From Afipia sp. (GTDB lineage: Bacteria; Pseudomonadota; Alphaproteobacteria; Rhizobiales; Xanthobacteraceae), in NCBI GenBank assembly GCA_017308575.1, contig JAFKEQ010000004.1, forward strand, positions 62,001 to 126,000: 64,000 bases of DNA. Direction: 5' to 3'. A program made the position numbers and the translations under genes. Of the stretch, positions 10,273-18,760 are shown piece after piece. Numbering within the stretch: the first letter of the stretch is position 1; each line of letters opens with the position of its first letter. Below the pieces are notes generated by a model, which was not told where the DNA came from, searched no databases, and saw nothing but the letters and a program-made list of their open reading frames with translations.

Positions 10273-12567
10273 CTATCGCACCTGCAGCCGGATGGCAGCC
10301 CGGAACGACCCGCGCGACCCGCCTGGCGGAGGCTCCCGCGCCGCCACCGCCGCAGCGCCGGCGTTCGTGGTCCCTGCCACCGTCGGCGTACCGGGCCGAA
10401 CGGCTTCCACCAGAATCGAGCGCGCCAGGGTCGTGGTGTAGTTCGGTACCGGCGTGAACTGGTTCTTCCTGAAGTCATGCTGGATACGGTCGCCGCCGCC
10501 GGCCTGTACCGCACAGACCGCCGCGACGGTCTCGATGCCCTTGTCTTTCATTCGGAATCGAAATGGCGCATTGGCGCCGGGGAAGCGAACCGGCACTCCT
10601 GCCTTGATGAGATTGTCCTGCTGGAAGCTGTTCGGGAACAGCACGGTGCCCTCGCCCCGCTCGTCGACATCGGTCAGGGTCAGGAAGCAGTCGCGCGGCG
10701 CCACGATAGTGAACTCCGGCGTGTCGCCGAGTTTGTAGCTGTCCTTGTCGGACGTCAGGGACAGGTCGTCATTGCGGACCGGCGCAGACGGCCGCTCGAC
10801 AGGACGTGCAGTCTTCACCGTGACGAGCTTGAGGTCCGTCACATCCGGCGCGATGCCCTTGAAAGCCAGTTCGAACTGATCGCGCGGCACGGCCCCCTGC
10901 GCAAGCCGGCGGACCATCGGGCGGAATGTCCGGTCGACATCGCCGGTTCCTTCGTCGAACTCGGCCTTGGTCAGACCGAATTCGGAGGCGGCCAGCGTCA
11001 GGTCGAGGTCGTCCTCATAGCGCTTGGCCAGCGCGTTGATCATCTCGATGCCGTTGAGCTTCAGCGCCGGGTCGAGACCGGCGCGTTTCATCGCATCGGC
11101 AAACCGCTTGCCGTCATCGTCGATCAGCGCGTCCATCTTGTCGTGCGGCGGATAAAGCCCTTCGACCGCATCACGCACGTCTTTCGGGAAGGTCCGTCCC
11201 TTGAGCACCAGCTCGCGGATATCATCCTTGGCCTTGCGCATGCCCTGGTCGTGGCAGCCCATGCACGAAATGCCGTTGGTGACGGAGAAATCCTTGCGCG
11301 ACGCATCGCGCACGATCGCCGTCGGCCCCTTGTCCAGCCGCTCGCCCGTCGCCTTGTTCAGGTAATAGCCCTGGAAGCCATTGGGCAGGCTGAAAATGCT
11401 CTCGCCGCCGTCATGATGGAATTCGTTGTCGCCGCTTCCCGGCCCCAGCGGAAAGCTGAACAGGCTCTGGTGATCGCGGTTGCCGGCAAAATCATACGAC
11501 GTCCAGAAGTAGCCGCTGCGCGACGGATGACGCTCGATCAGGCGGTTGTTCTGGCTGACGCCCGAGCGCTGGAATCCGGCACGCTGGGCGACGAAGTTGC
11601 GGATGTTGCCTTCGACATCGATGCCCTGCTCGCGCGTCAGTTGCTGAAAGGTGTTCGGCAACTGCAGCAGCACGTCATAGAGCGGCGGCTGCGACGCGGT
11701 GAACGCAAACCAGTCGGCCCGCACATAAGGCAGCGGTGTCGCTGTTCCCGAGGCCAGCGTGCGAACGAACTCATTATCCGGCACGACGTTGTAGGGATAG
11801 ATCGCGATGATGTTGTCCCAGTCCGAGGCCTTCCAGCCGAGATCGACCAGATTGAAGCGCAGGATGGTGCCTTCCGGATCGATGGTTTCGAGCTTGATCA
11901 CATCCGAAGAGCGCGCGAGCGAGTTGAGGAGCTTGATCGCGGCCTGCCGATAGACCTTCATCGCGGCTGGGTCGGCGCAGATATTGGCGAGATGCGTCAG
12001 GGTCAGATAGCGGGTCGTCGCCTTGCGTTGCTGAAGCTGCTTGTCGAGGTCCGACACCATGAAGGACACCATGTCCTCCGGCGTGATGAATTTGTGGTTC
12101 TCGCAGCTCGCGACGGCCTTGGTACCGAGCGAAGTGATCCAGGCCTCAAGCGCCTTGAGATCGTCCTCCGACGGCGGCGCATGCGACGAGCCTTCGTAAT
12201 AAATGTCGTAAGGCATTTCCTTGTCGACGATCTGCCGGAACAGCTTGGAGCCCAGCGGATTGCCGGGAAGAACGTAGTGCGGATTGGCCGCGATCTCGTC
12301 CAGCTTGAGCATGTTGCCGAAATTCTTGGCGGGCCGCTCGCGATCTACCAGCTTGCCGACCTGATGACAGCGCGCGCAATGCTTGTCCAAAACATCGAAC
12401 GCCGCCTTCGCTACCGGATCGGTCGGCGACGCAATTGCCTCCGCTGGCGAAGCTGCTGCGGGCGCCTTGGCATCTTGCGCGAGCGACGTTCCGGCGAGCG
12501 CAAGGGCCAGACCTACGCCGGCCGCCGCACCCAAGACACAAAGCCGGAATTCCGAAAAGCCGCTCAT
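10273..12567 (-). CDS. Secreted protein with two CxxCH heme-type motifs and a C-terminal DUF4384-like domain
   Basis: This 764-residue exported protein has a signal peptide ending around residue 31 (GTSLAQ/D). A first heme-attachment motif CARCH lies at 64-68 in a cytochrome-c-like N-terminal segment that resembles c-type domains of PSD1 proteins. A second CxxCH (SCMGCHDQG) lies near residue 432. From about 620 to 715 the pattern DKDSYKLGDTPEFTI...LFPNSFQQDN matches DUF4384, a beta-rich domain of unknown function. The start is supported by GGGAG 5 bp upstream. It lies 153 bp downstream of the subtilisin gene on the same strand, with the ECF sigma pair beyond, and I infer it belongs to that circuit. 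Heme attachment is predicted only. Confidence 0.72.
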   Translation of the reverse strand: MSGFSEFRLCVLGAAAGVGLALALAGTSLAQDAKAPAAASPAEAIASPTDPVAKAAFDVLDKHCARCHQVGKLVDRERPAKNFGNMLKLDEIAANPHYVLPGNPLGSKLFRQIVDKEMPYDIYYEGSSHAPPSEDDLKALEAWITSLGTKAVASCENHKFITPEDMVSFMVSDLDKQLQQRKATTRYLTLTHLANICADPAAMKVYRQAAIKLLNSLARSSDVIKLETIDPEGTILRFNLVDLGWKASDWDNIIAIYPYNVVPDNEFVRTLASGTATPLPYVRADWFAFTASQPPLYDVLLQLPNTFQQLTREQGIDVEGNIRNFVAQRAGFQRSGVSQNNRLIERHPSRSGYFWTSYDFAGNRDHQSLFSFPLGPGSGDNEFHHDGGESIFSLPNGFQGYYLNKATGERLDKGPTAIVRDASRKDFSVTNGISCMGCHDQGMRKAKDDIRELVLKGRTFPKDVRDAVEGLYPPHDKMDALIDDDGKRFADAMKRAGLDPALKLNGIEMINALAKRYEDDLDLTLAASEFGLTKAEFDEGTGDVDRTFRPMVRRLAQGAVPRDQFELAFKGIAPDVTDLKLVTVKTARPVERPSAPVRNDDLSLTSDKDSYKLGDTPEFTIVAPRDCFLTLTDVDERGEGTVLFPNSFQQDNLIKAGVPVRFPGANAPFRFRMKDKGIETVAAVCAVQAGGGDRIQHDFRKNQFTPVPNYTTTLARSILVEAVRPGTPTVAGTTNAGAAAVAAREPPPGGSRGSFRAAIRLQVR

Positions 12568-12720
12568 GGACGCTCCCTATCGAAAAGCTATCTGCGGACG
12601 CAACGGCATGTCGGTCGCAAGGCCGCACCGGTTTGGTCATCAAGACGCGATTGCTTGTGAACGATGGTGCAAGATGATCTGCATGTGGGCTGGCATCGTC
12701 GCGCGTATTTTTGCGCCACT

Positions 12721-14187
12721 CTAACGCTTGACGCCATTGTCGGATGCCGCCGCCATCGGAGCGGCGGACACCGCCGAGACCGCGCCGAGAGCATCCGCCT
12801 CCCCGGCCCCAAACTGATCGTCCCGGCCTTTCGGGCCGAGATCGCGTGCGGTCGCGGTCAGCGTGCTGCGCACATCCACCGGCGTGATGTTCGGATTGCG
12901 GGCAATCATCAATGCCGCCACGCCACTGACAAAGGCCGCCGACAGCGACGTTCCCGACGACATCTGATATTTGCCGTCCGGCGCCGGAGACAGGATATCC
13001 ACGCCCGGCGCGGCGATGGCGACATAACTGCCGCGGTTGGATTGAGCAAAAAGCTTGTCGGACTGATCGGTCGCCGACACCGCGATGACGTTGCGATCAG
13101 CCGCTGGATAGAGCGGCGGCGATTTCGCGCCCGCGTTGCCCGCGGCAGCCACCAGCACAATGCCCTTGGCCGCTGCCGCCGCCAATCCGCGCTCCATGGC
13201 CGGATCGTGCGGTCCGGCAAAGCTCATGTTGATGACCTGCGCATTCTTCGACAGCGCATAATCCAGACTCTTGAGCACCAGAAACGACGTGCTCTCCGCC
13301 CCGCCCTTCTGCGCGCCGAACGCACGAATGGCGAGCAGCCGCGACGACGGCGCAGTCCCCATCAGGCGCGCATGGGCCGCGATCACACCGGCGATGCTGG
13401 TGCCATGGGCGTGCGGCCCTTCGCCGCTGTTGAGCGCATCGAAGGTCCCGGCGATCACCCCCGCCAGTTCGGGATGCGTCACATCGATCCCTGAATCGAT
13501 CACCGCAACCACTACGTCCGTCCCCACCGAAAGCTGATGCGCCTCGGGCAATCGCATCTTGGCGAGTGCATATTGCGCCGGGTCTCCCTCGGACTTCGCA
13601 GCCGCGCTCTGCTGCAGCCGGAAGATGTTGTTGCGCTGCGCCGACTTGACGTTACCGCCGGCCACAAGTTCGCGGACCACGTCATCCACTGAACGTCCGT
13701 CGGAAATCCGCCAGCGGAAGAAGGTGCTGTTGGTCAGCGGGAAATTTTGTGACTGCACGCGCGTCAAGCGATGACGGCGCGCCAGTGCGTCGGCTTGCGC
13801 ATCGGTGGGATTGCCATCGACCTCGATCAGAACTTCTTTCGCCACATAGGTGCGATCGGTCGCGGATGGCGTGGTTTTCCGCGCGCGGCGCGGCCCCGGA
13901 TTTGAGGATACGGGCCGATCGACTTCCCGAAGAACGCGAGGGCCCGGCCCCGGATCGCCATAGCCATCGTACCGGATATTGGGCGAATAACGCACGCTCG
14001 GATTGACGTTGATGCGCGGACCGATGTTCATGCTCGGCCCGCGCATGAAGAAATTTCCGTAGCTCTGCGCAAAGGCTTGCGGAATGGCGGCGCTGAAGAT
14101 GACCGCGGCTACGGCGGCCCATCGCACAATGCGGATGCCGCCCGCGGATCGAACCAAACTCCGGTTTCCCCTCGCTGCTCCGATCAT
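12721..14187 (-). CDS. Secreted subtilisin-like serine protease (family S8) with propeptide
   Basis: This 488-residue exported subtilase has a signal peptide at residues 1-40 (AFA/QS), a Pro/Arg/Tyr-rich linker (41-112), an I9-like propeptide (about 114-192), then the catalytic domain. The triad is complete: Asp231 in VIDSGID, His261 in HAHGTSIAG and Ser414 in SGTSLSAAFVSG, with the oxyanion Asn351 in AAAGNAG. The rhizobial-type Tyr/Pro linker is low complexity and may anchor the enzyme in the envelope. The start lies 28 bp after the anti-sigma stop, so sigma, anti-sigma and protease are probably one transcript. It is a candidate processor of the anti-sigma factor or the CxxCH protein. Confidence 0.9.
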   Translation of the reverse strand: MIGAARGNRSLVRSAGGIRIVRWAAVAAVIFSAAIPQAFAQSYGNFFMRGPSMNIGPRINVNPSVRYSPNIRYDGYGDPGPGPRVLREVDRPVSSNPGPRRARKTTPSATDRTYVAKEVLIEVDGNPTDAQADALARRHRLTRVQSQNFPLTNSTFFRWRISDGRSVDDVVRELVAGGNVKSAQRNNIFRLQQSAAAKSEGDPAQYALAKMRLPEAHQLSVGTDVVVAVIDSGIDVTHPELAGVIAGTFDALNSGEGPHAHGTSIAGVIAAHARLMGTAPSSRLLAIRAFGAQKGGAESTSFLVLKSLDYALSKNAQVINMSFAGPHDPAMERGLAAAAAKGIVLVAAAGNAGAKSPPLYPAADRNVIAVSATDQSDKLFAQSNRGSYVAIAAPGVDILSPAPDGKYQMSSGTSLSAAFVSGVAALMIARNPNITPVDVRSTLTATARDLGPKGRDDQFGAGEADALGAVSAVSAAPMAAASDNGVKR

Positions 14188-14215
14188 CGCGCGTCCTCAC
14201 TGAGCTGATGTGTCG

Positions 14216-14887
14216 CTATTCGGCCGCTACGGCAAGACTGACAATCTTTTCGGCCTGCAGCCGCGTCAGAAGCTGCTCGGCTTCCTGCTTCGACAACGCC
14301 TTGTCGCCGAACTGAACACGGAACATGCCGGCCTTCGGCCCGGACACGATCGATGCATTGTAGTTGTTGAGCAGTTGCGCGATCTCGTCGGCCTTGGCAT
14401 CCGGCGCAAAGCGCAGCAGCCCGAACGTGCCGGCCTTCGACTGCACCGGGAATGCGGCCGTCTGGAATCCTTCGCCCTTGCGGTCCTTCACCAGGACCGT
14501 GCCGATCACGCCCGCCTGCAACAGCACCAGCACCGCAGCCGTGACACCGGCGAAAGCTAGCGTCCGCGGCGACAGGCTGGAGAAAAATCCCGCGGCTTTC
14601 ATCACCGGATTGAACGACGCCTTGCGCGCCGGCTCGGCGTCGATCGCAGCGAACAGCTTCTGCATCGCCCGCGCCGACGGCGCGCCGAGGCTTTCATTTA
14701 GCAGGATGGTTTCGGCATATTCGTCCTGGATCACGGCATATTGCCGGGCCAGTTCCGGATCGCTGGCGAGGGCCTCGTCGACACGGCGCGCATCGCGCAG
14801 GTTCAGCGTGCCCGCGGCATGAAACGGCAGCAAAGCCTCAAGCTCGGTAGGCTCGCGATCGACAGTCTGCTTGCTCGCTGGGGTCAT
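14216..14887 (-). CDS. Membrane anti-sigma factor with subtilase-propeptide-like periplasmic domain
   Basis: This 223-residue single-pass membrane protein is encoded directly after an ECF sigma gene with a 4-bp overlap (ATGA), the classic arrangement of a cognate anti-sigma factor. The cytoplasmic part (1-100) contains LLPFHAAGTLN and a helical EALASDPELARQY stretch, like anti-sigma domains that lack the zinc-binding HxxxCxxC. A membrane helix lies at about 110-133. The periplasmic part (155-222) follows a beta-alpha-beta-beta-alpha-beta order: FGLLRFAP, ADEIAQLLNNY, MFRVQF, EAEQLLTRL and KIVSLAV. That order is typical of I9 propeptides, and the neighbouring subtilisin has a similar domain. 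The function is inferred from context and topology. Confidence 0.8.
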   Translation of the reverse strand: MTPASKQTVDREPTELEALLPFHAAGTLNLRDARRVDEALASDPELARQYAVIQDEYAETILLNESLGAPSARAMQKLFAAIDAEPARKASFNPVMKAAGFFSSLSPRTLAFAGVTAAVLVLLQAGVIGTVLVKDRKGEGFQTAAFPVQSKAGTFGLLRFAPDAKADEIAQLLNNYNASIVSGPKAGMFRVQFGDKALSKQEAEQLLTRLQAEKIVSLAVAAE

Positions 14888-15453
14888 GGCCAACCTCGCT
14901 CCACGCCGGCTGCCTTGAGCAGCTCGGCCAGTTTCTTTCGTGCATAGAACAGCCGCGTCTTCACCGTGTTCTCCGGGATTCCGACGATTTCGGCCACCTC
15001 TTCCACCGACTTCTCGTGGTAGTAGACGAGATCGACGATCTCCCGATGTTCCGGCGAAAGTGCGGTCAGGCAATTTCGCAACGCGTGACTCGTATCCTTC
15101 TTCGTCACCGCGACTTCCGGATTGTCGGACGTATCCTCGATCGCGGCGGCCGCTTCGTCGTCCAGTTCCGCGTCCTTCCGCTTGCGCAGGGCAGACAGGG
15201 CCTTGAATCGTGTGATCGCCAAAAGCCACGTCGAAACGGTGGACCGACCTTCGAACTTGCCGGCCTGCCGCCACACATCGAGAAACACCTCGCTGATGAG
15301 GTCTTCCGCGATGGACTCGTTCTTCACGAGCCGCAGCGAGAAGCGAAACACCCGTACATGGTGCCTTCCGTAAAGCACCTGCATGGCGAGCCGGTCACCT
15401 TGGGCAATCCGACCGATCAGGACCTCGTCCGATGTCGCGGGGGTAGCACTCAA
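14884..15453 (-). CDS. ECF-type RNA polymerase sigma factor
   Basis: This 189-residue sigma-70 family member carries only regions 2 and 4. Region 2 lies at about 28-92, with the core-binding LISEVFLDVWRQAGKF and the -10 recognition segment STWLLAITRFKALSALR. Region 4 lies at about 128-180, with ENTVKTRLFYARKKLAELL as the -35 recognition helix. The start is a TTG at 15453 with a weak ribosome-binding site, so the true N-terminus is uncertain by a few residues. A possible self-promoter, GAACC-N16-CGAC on the minus strand (15473-15497), lies just upstream. It heads the anti-sigma/subtilisin genes. Confidence 0.92.
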   Translation of the reverse strand: MSATPATSDEVLIGRIAQGDRLAMQVLYGRHHVRVFRFSLRLVKNESIAEDLISEVFLDVWRQAGKFEGRSTVSTWLLAITRFKALSALRKRKDAELDDEAAAAIEDTSDNPEVAVTKKDTSHALRNCLTALSPEHREIVDLVYYHEKSVEEVAEIVGIPENTVKTRLFYARKKLAELLKAAGVERGWP

Positions 15454-15766
15454 TGGCCGTCTCGCAAGGTTGGTCGCATGCGACTGGAAAGGGGTTCGAT
15501 CAAAACCTGGAAAATCTTCGCGATTTGCCGGAGTTGCCCGATCAGCGGAGCCGCAAAATGCCCCTGAATCAAGAACGAGGGCAAGTCACCGAGGGGCAAA
15601 CTTCATAGAGAGCACTATATTACCGCCAAATTAACCAACAACAACTCGCTATCGGAAATTTGCCTGACAAAACGGGCCCCTAGGCGTCGCCGCTCCTGCC
15701 AATGATACCAAAACTAAAGGCTTTGCCGCCTACAGTCCGGGCATTGATTGATATTAAGGCGATTGC
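15454..15766. other. Divergent intergenic region between ECF sigma and GGDEF genes
   Basis: These 313 bp separate two divergent genes and hold no convincing ORF. The middle (about 15605-15665) is clearly richer in A and T than the surroundings, as expected for promoter DNA. On the minus strand, GAACC (15497-15493) and CGAC (15476-15473) are separated by 16 bp, resembling an ECF promoter for the sigma gene. On the plus strand, AAGGCG shortly before the ATG at 15767 is a good ribosome-binding site. No perfect terminator or long palindrome was found. Confidence 0.4.
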
Positions 15767-16924
15767 ATGAGCGGCGTAGCGTCATCCTTGGGCTCAGTGC
15801 TGGGCAGGCTAAGCAAGGTGCGCCTCGCAACCGATATTCCCTTGTCTCCGGCAACAGTCATCCGCCGGAAAAGGCAACGGCGGCAGATGTTCGACATGAT
15901 CGGCATCAGCTTTTTGATCGATGCCGGAATTCTGCTGATCTACGCCTTCGCGGGGACCACCCCGTTCTGGATCGCTTCGACTTACGGACTCTGCGGACTG
16001 CTGTCCGTCGCCCTCTTCATCGCGGCGTCGGAAGCCAACATGAACGACCGGTACAGGGACCACTATTTCATCGTACAGCAGACCAGCATCTGCCTCGCCA
16101 TCATGCTGACGTTTCTGTATCTGGCGCCGGAAGTCGGCTGCCTGTTCCTCTGCTCGATCCTGCTCACCTTCACCTTCGCCGCCCTGCGCTCCTCGCTCCG
16201 CCAGACCATCCTTGGATGGACGGCGGCGGCCATTGGCCTCGCAATTCTGTTCATCGGCACGGACAAGCCCATTGGAATGCCGCACGGCACGCTGCTTGAG
16301 CGGTTCGCGACCATGCTGGTTTTCACTCTCGTGCTCGGCCGCGGAATGATCGTCGGGCTGTTCAGCAGTTCGTTGCATGAATCCCTTTACAGGCGCGGCC
16401 TGGAATTGAAGGAAGCCTACAGGAAGATCGAAGAACTCGCCGAACTCGACGAACTCACCGGCGCGCTCAACCGGCGCCGCATCATGCAGAACCTTGAGGA
16501 AGAAATCACACAGTCCCAGCGCGGCAATATGCCTTGTGCCGTCGCCCTGATCGACCTCGACTGGTTCAAGCGGATCAACGACCGGTTCGGTCATCCGGCC
16601 GGCGACGAGGCGCTGCGCACGTTCGCGATCACGGTCTTCGCCAATATCCGCGGCATCGACAAATTCGGCCGCTATGGCGGCGAAGAATTTTTGCTCATTC
16701 TTCCCGAGGCCTCCGATGGGGCGGCGCTGCGGACAGTGGAGCGGCTGCGCAGGATCGTCGCGGCGCTGGACTGGAGCGCCATCTCGCAGGATATGTCCGT
16801 CACCATGTCTGCGGGTGTCACCATGCTTCAGAAGGATGACAGCGCAGACAGCATTCTCGCCCGCGCCGACCGCCTTCTCTATCAAGCCAAGGATCTTGGC
16901 CGCAATCAGACCGTCTCCGCATAG
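15767..16924 (+). CDS. Membrane diguanylate cyclase (GGDEF domain)
   Basis: This 385-residue inner-membrane enzyme probably makes cyclic di-GMP from two GTP. The N-terminal half (about 40-200) has around six hydrophobic helices and no recognisable PAS or GAF sensor. A short helical linker (ELKEAYRKIEELAELDELTGALNRR) leads into the GGDEF domain. The catalytic motif is GGEEF at 304-308, an active variant. The substrate-binding segment ALIDLDWFKRINDRFGHPAGD is intact. No RxxD inhibitory site is obvious directly before the motif (DKFGRYGGEEF). The gene is divergent from the ECF sigma operon and precedes the DUF2336 gene by 65 bp. Confidence 0.93.
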   Translation: MSGVASSLGSVLGRLSKVRLATDIPLSPATVIRRKRQRRQMFDMIGISFLIDAGILLIYAFAGTTPFWIASTYGLCGLLSVALFIAASEANMNDRYRDHYFIVQQTSICLAIMLTFLYLAPEVGCLFLCSILLTFTFAALRSSLRQTILGWTAAAIGLAILFIGTDKPIGMPHGTLLERFATMLVFTLVLGRGMIVGLFSSSLHESLYRRGLELKEAYRKIEELAELDELTGALNRRRIMQNLEEEITQSQRGNMPCAVALIDLDWFKRINDRFGHPAGDEALRTFAITVFANIRGIDKFGRYGGEEFLLILPEASDGAALRTVERLRRIVAALDWSAISQDMSVTMSAGVTMLQKDDSADSILARADRLLYQAKDLGRNQTVSA

Positions 16925-16989
16925 TTCCGTTTCAGCCTGCCGAGAACCGGCCGGCGCTGACTTGCTTCGATATTCCAGGATAGAAGACC

Positions 16990-18102
16990 ATGACCTCGGC
17001 ATCGGCACGCCCGATAAACCTCCTCGACGAGTTGCAGAGCGCGCTTGAGCACGGCACCGTCGCGCGGCGGGTGGAGACGCTGCGCCGGGTCACGGACCTT
17101 TTCCTCCGCGGAGCCGTAGAATACAGCGACGAACAGATCGCCGTTTTCGACGACGTTTTCAATTGCCTGATCCAGCAGATCGAGACATCCGCGAGGTCGC
17201 TGCTGGCCAACCGCATCGCGCCCATTCCCACGGCGCCGCCGCGTCTGATCTACACACTGGCATTCGACGACGCCATTGAGGTCGCAGCTCCCGTGTTGTC
17301 TCAGTCGGCGCGGCTCAATGACACCATGCTGATCGAGAACGCGAAATCCAAGAGCCAGGGGCATTTGCTTGCGATCTCGAAACGCAAGGTCCTGAGCAAC
17401 GCTGTGACCGACGTGCTGGTCGAACGCGGCAACAACGAAGTGGTCGAGAGCGCGGTCAACAATCCGGGCGCCGAGTTCTCCGACAAGGGTTTCTCGCAGT
17501 TGCTGTCCCGCGCCGACGGCAACGACAATCTTGCGACCTGCCTCGGTGTGAGGAAGGGCATTCCCCGCCCGCATTATCTCAAGCTGATCGCACGCGCATC
17601 CGATTCCGTGCGGGCGCGCCTTCAGGCCGCCAATCCGCGCGCGGCAGACGATATTTCCGCCGCGGTCGATGAAGCCGCATTCGATGCGGGCCATGGATTG
17701 AGAGGGATCAGCGAACAAACGGCCCGGGCGCAAAACCTCGTCAAATCTCTCTTTGACGATGGACGCCTCAACGAGGAGCAGATCGCGTCATTCGCGGCCG
17801 CAGGAAAATTCGAGGAAACAAGCGCGGCGATCGCGATGTGCGCAAATGTCTCCGTGGCGACGGTCGAGAACATGATGATCGAGTCGCGGGCCGAAGGATT
17901 GATGATCCTCGCAAAGGTTTCCGGACTGTCGTGGGCGACCCTCAAGCTCATTCTGGCGATGCGAAACGCAGCCGGCGACGACATGGGCGACATCAACGAG
18001 CACAAGGCCAGCTACAGCATGCTTCGCCCATCCACGGCGCAGCAGGTGCTGCGCTTTTACCGGATGCGGCAGACCACCGATCAGGCCGAACAGATCGCCT
18101 GA
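16990..18102 (+). CDS. DUF2336 family protein
   Basis: This is a cytoplasmic, mostly helical protein of 370 residues with no signal peptide or membrane helix. The N-terminus (LLDELQSALEHGTVARRVETLRRVTDLFL) and the central region rich in short helical, HEAT-like repeats (VLSNAVTDVLVERGNNEVVESAVNNPGAEFSDKGF) match DUF2336 proteins, which are common in rhizobia and whose role is unknown to me. The ATG at 16990 is the first in-frame start. It lies 65 bp downstream of the diguanylate cyclase and may be co-transcribed. It ends 13 bp from the convergent nrsF. Confidence 0.8.
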   Translation: MTSASARPINLLDELQSALEHGTVARRVETLRRVTDLFLRGAVEYSDEQIAVFDDVFNCLIQQIETSARSLLANRIAPIPTAPPRLIYTLAFDDAIEVAAPVLSQSARLNDTMLIENAKSKSQGHLLAISKRKVLSNAVTDVLVERGNNEVVESAVNNPGAEFSDKGFSQLLSRADGNDNLATCLGVRKGIPRPHYLKLIARASDSVRARLQAANPRAADDISAAVDEAAFDAGHGLRGISEQTARAQNLVKSLFDDGRLNEEQIASFAAAGKFEETSAAIAMCANVSVATVENMMIESRAEGLMILAKVSGLSWATLKLILAMRNAAGDDMGDINEHKASYSMLRPSTAQQVLRFYRMRQTTDQAEQIA

Positions 18103-18115
18103 TATTCCGCCACGG

Positions 18116-18760
18116 CTAGAACTTCAGAACGCGCGCCCCTGCGAGCGCGCCGATCCCGGCGACGACAACAACCGCAAGCGTGTACCAGGTGGCGACGAAC
18201 AGTGGCGAGTCGTCGGTGCAATGCGAAGCATAAAGCGTCGCAGCCAACCCCGCCGACAGGGCTCCTGCAAACGCACCCGCCAGCGCCGGATGTGAAGGTG
18301 CGCCGCGGCGCAAAGCCAACAGCGCGGCGGCAAGCAACGGCAGGGACAGCAGCGAAATCGCAAGCACGCAGACGCGTGAATTGTTGCCGATGAGCCTTGT
18401 CATCATGGGCGTGCGATTGGGCATCGTCATCTCGCCCATCATGCCGATCCCGAGCAGGCCGACGGGGATTGCCAGCAGCCACGCCCAGCGCCCCAGCGAC
18501 GCTTCGGGACGTGACAGGTGCAGACTGACCGCAATGGCTGACACGGCCAGCGCAATGGTGACCACGAACTTCAGATCGAAGAACGGATTCCTCATCGCGG
18601 TCATGACGTCCTTGCGCATACCCAGCTCCATCATGAACATGACGACCGACACCGGCGCCGCGAAGACAAGCCCGATCAGAAGCGACTGACCCACCGGCCG
18701 TTCATGGGTGGGATTGTCGGCGGTAAGAGTGCGGATGAGATTTTCGGTATCCATGGTCAT
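18116..18760 (-). CDS. nrsF: NrsF-like (DUF1109) integral membrane anti-sigma factor
   Basis: This 214-residue protein has about six hydrophobic helices. The N-terminus TENLIRTLTADNP precedes the first helix, and there is a central MGEMTMPNRTPMM loop and a late ATLYASHCTDDSPLFVATWY segment. This is the DUF1109 pattern; the Caulobacter member NrsF holds the ECF sigma factor SigF at the membrane until dichromate or cadmium stress. The start overlaps the sigma stop by 4 bp (ATGA), the standard sign of a cognate pair. Regulation by heavy-metal or oxidant stress is inferred by homology. Only one cysteine is obvious (in SHCTDD), fitting a sensor role. Confidence 0.88.
   Translation of the reverse strand: MTMDTENLIRTLTADNPTHERPVGQSLLIGLVFAAPVSVVMFMMELGMRKDVMTAMRNPFFDLKFVVTIALAVSAIAVSLHLSRPEASLGRWAWLLAIPVGLLGIGMMGEMTMPNRTPMMTRLIGNNSRVCVLAISLLSLPLLAAALLALRRGAPSHPALAGAFAGALSAGLAATLYASHCTDDSPLFVATWYTLAVVVVAGIGALAGARVLKF

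Noticed and set aside
9925..12660. 911-codon plus-strand frame opposite the CxxCH/DUF4384 gene
   Set aside because: The minus strand has signal peptide, heme motifs and DUF4384; the plus frame has no motif and is compositionally a mirror.
15473..15497. GAACC-N16-CGAC as promoter of the ECF sigma operon
   Set aside because: Plausible spacing, but no second copy before the CxxCH gene and no consensus to compare, so it is mentioned only as a possibility and not listed as its own feature.
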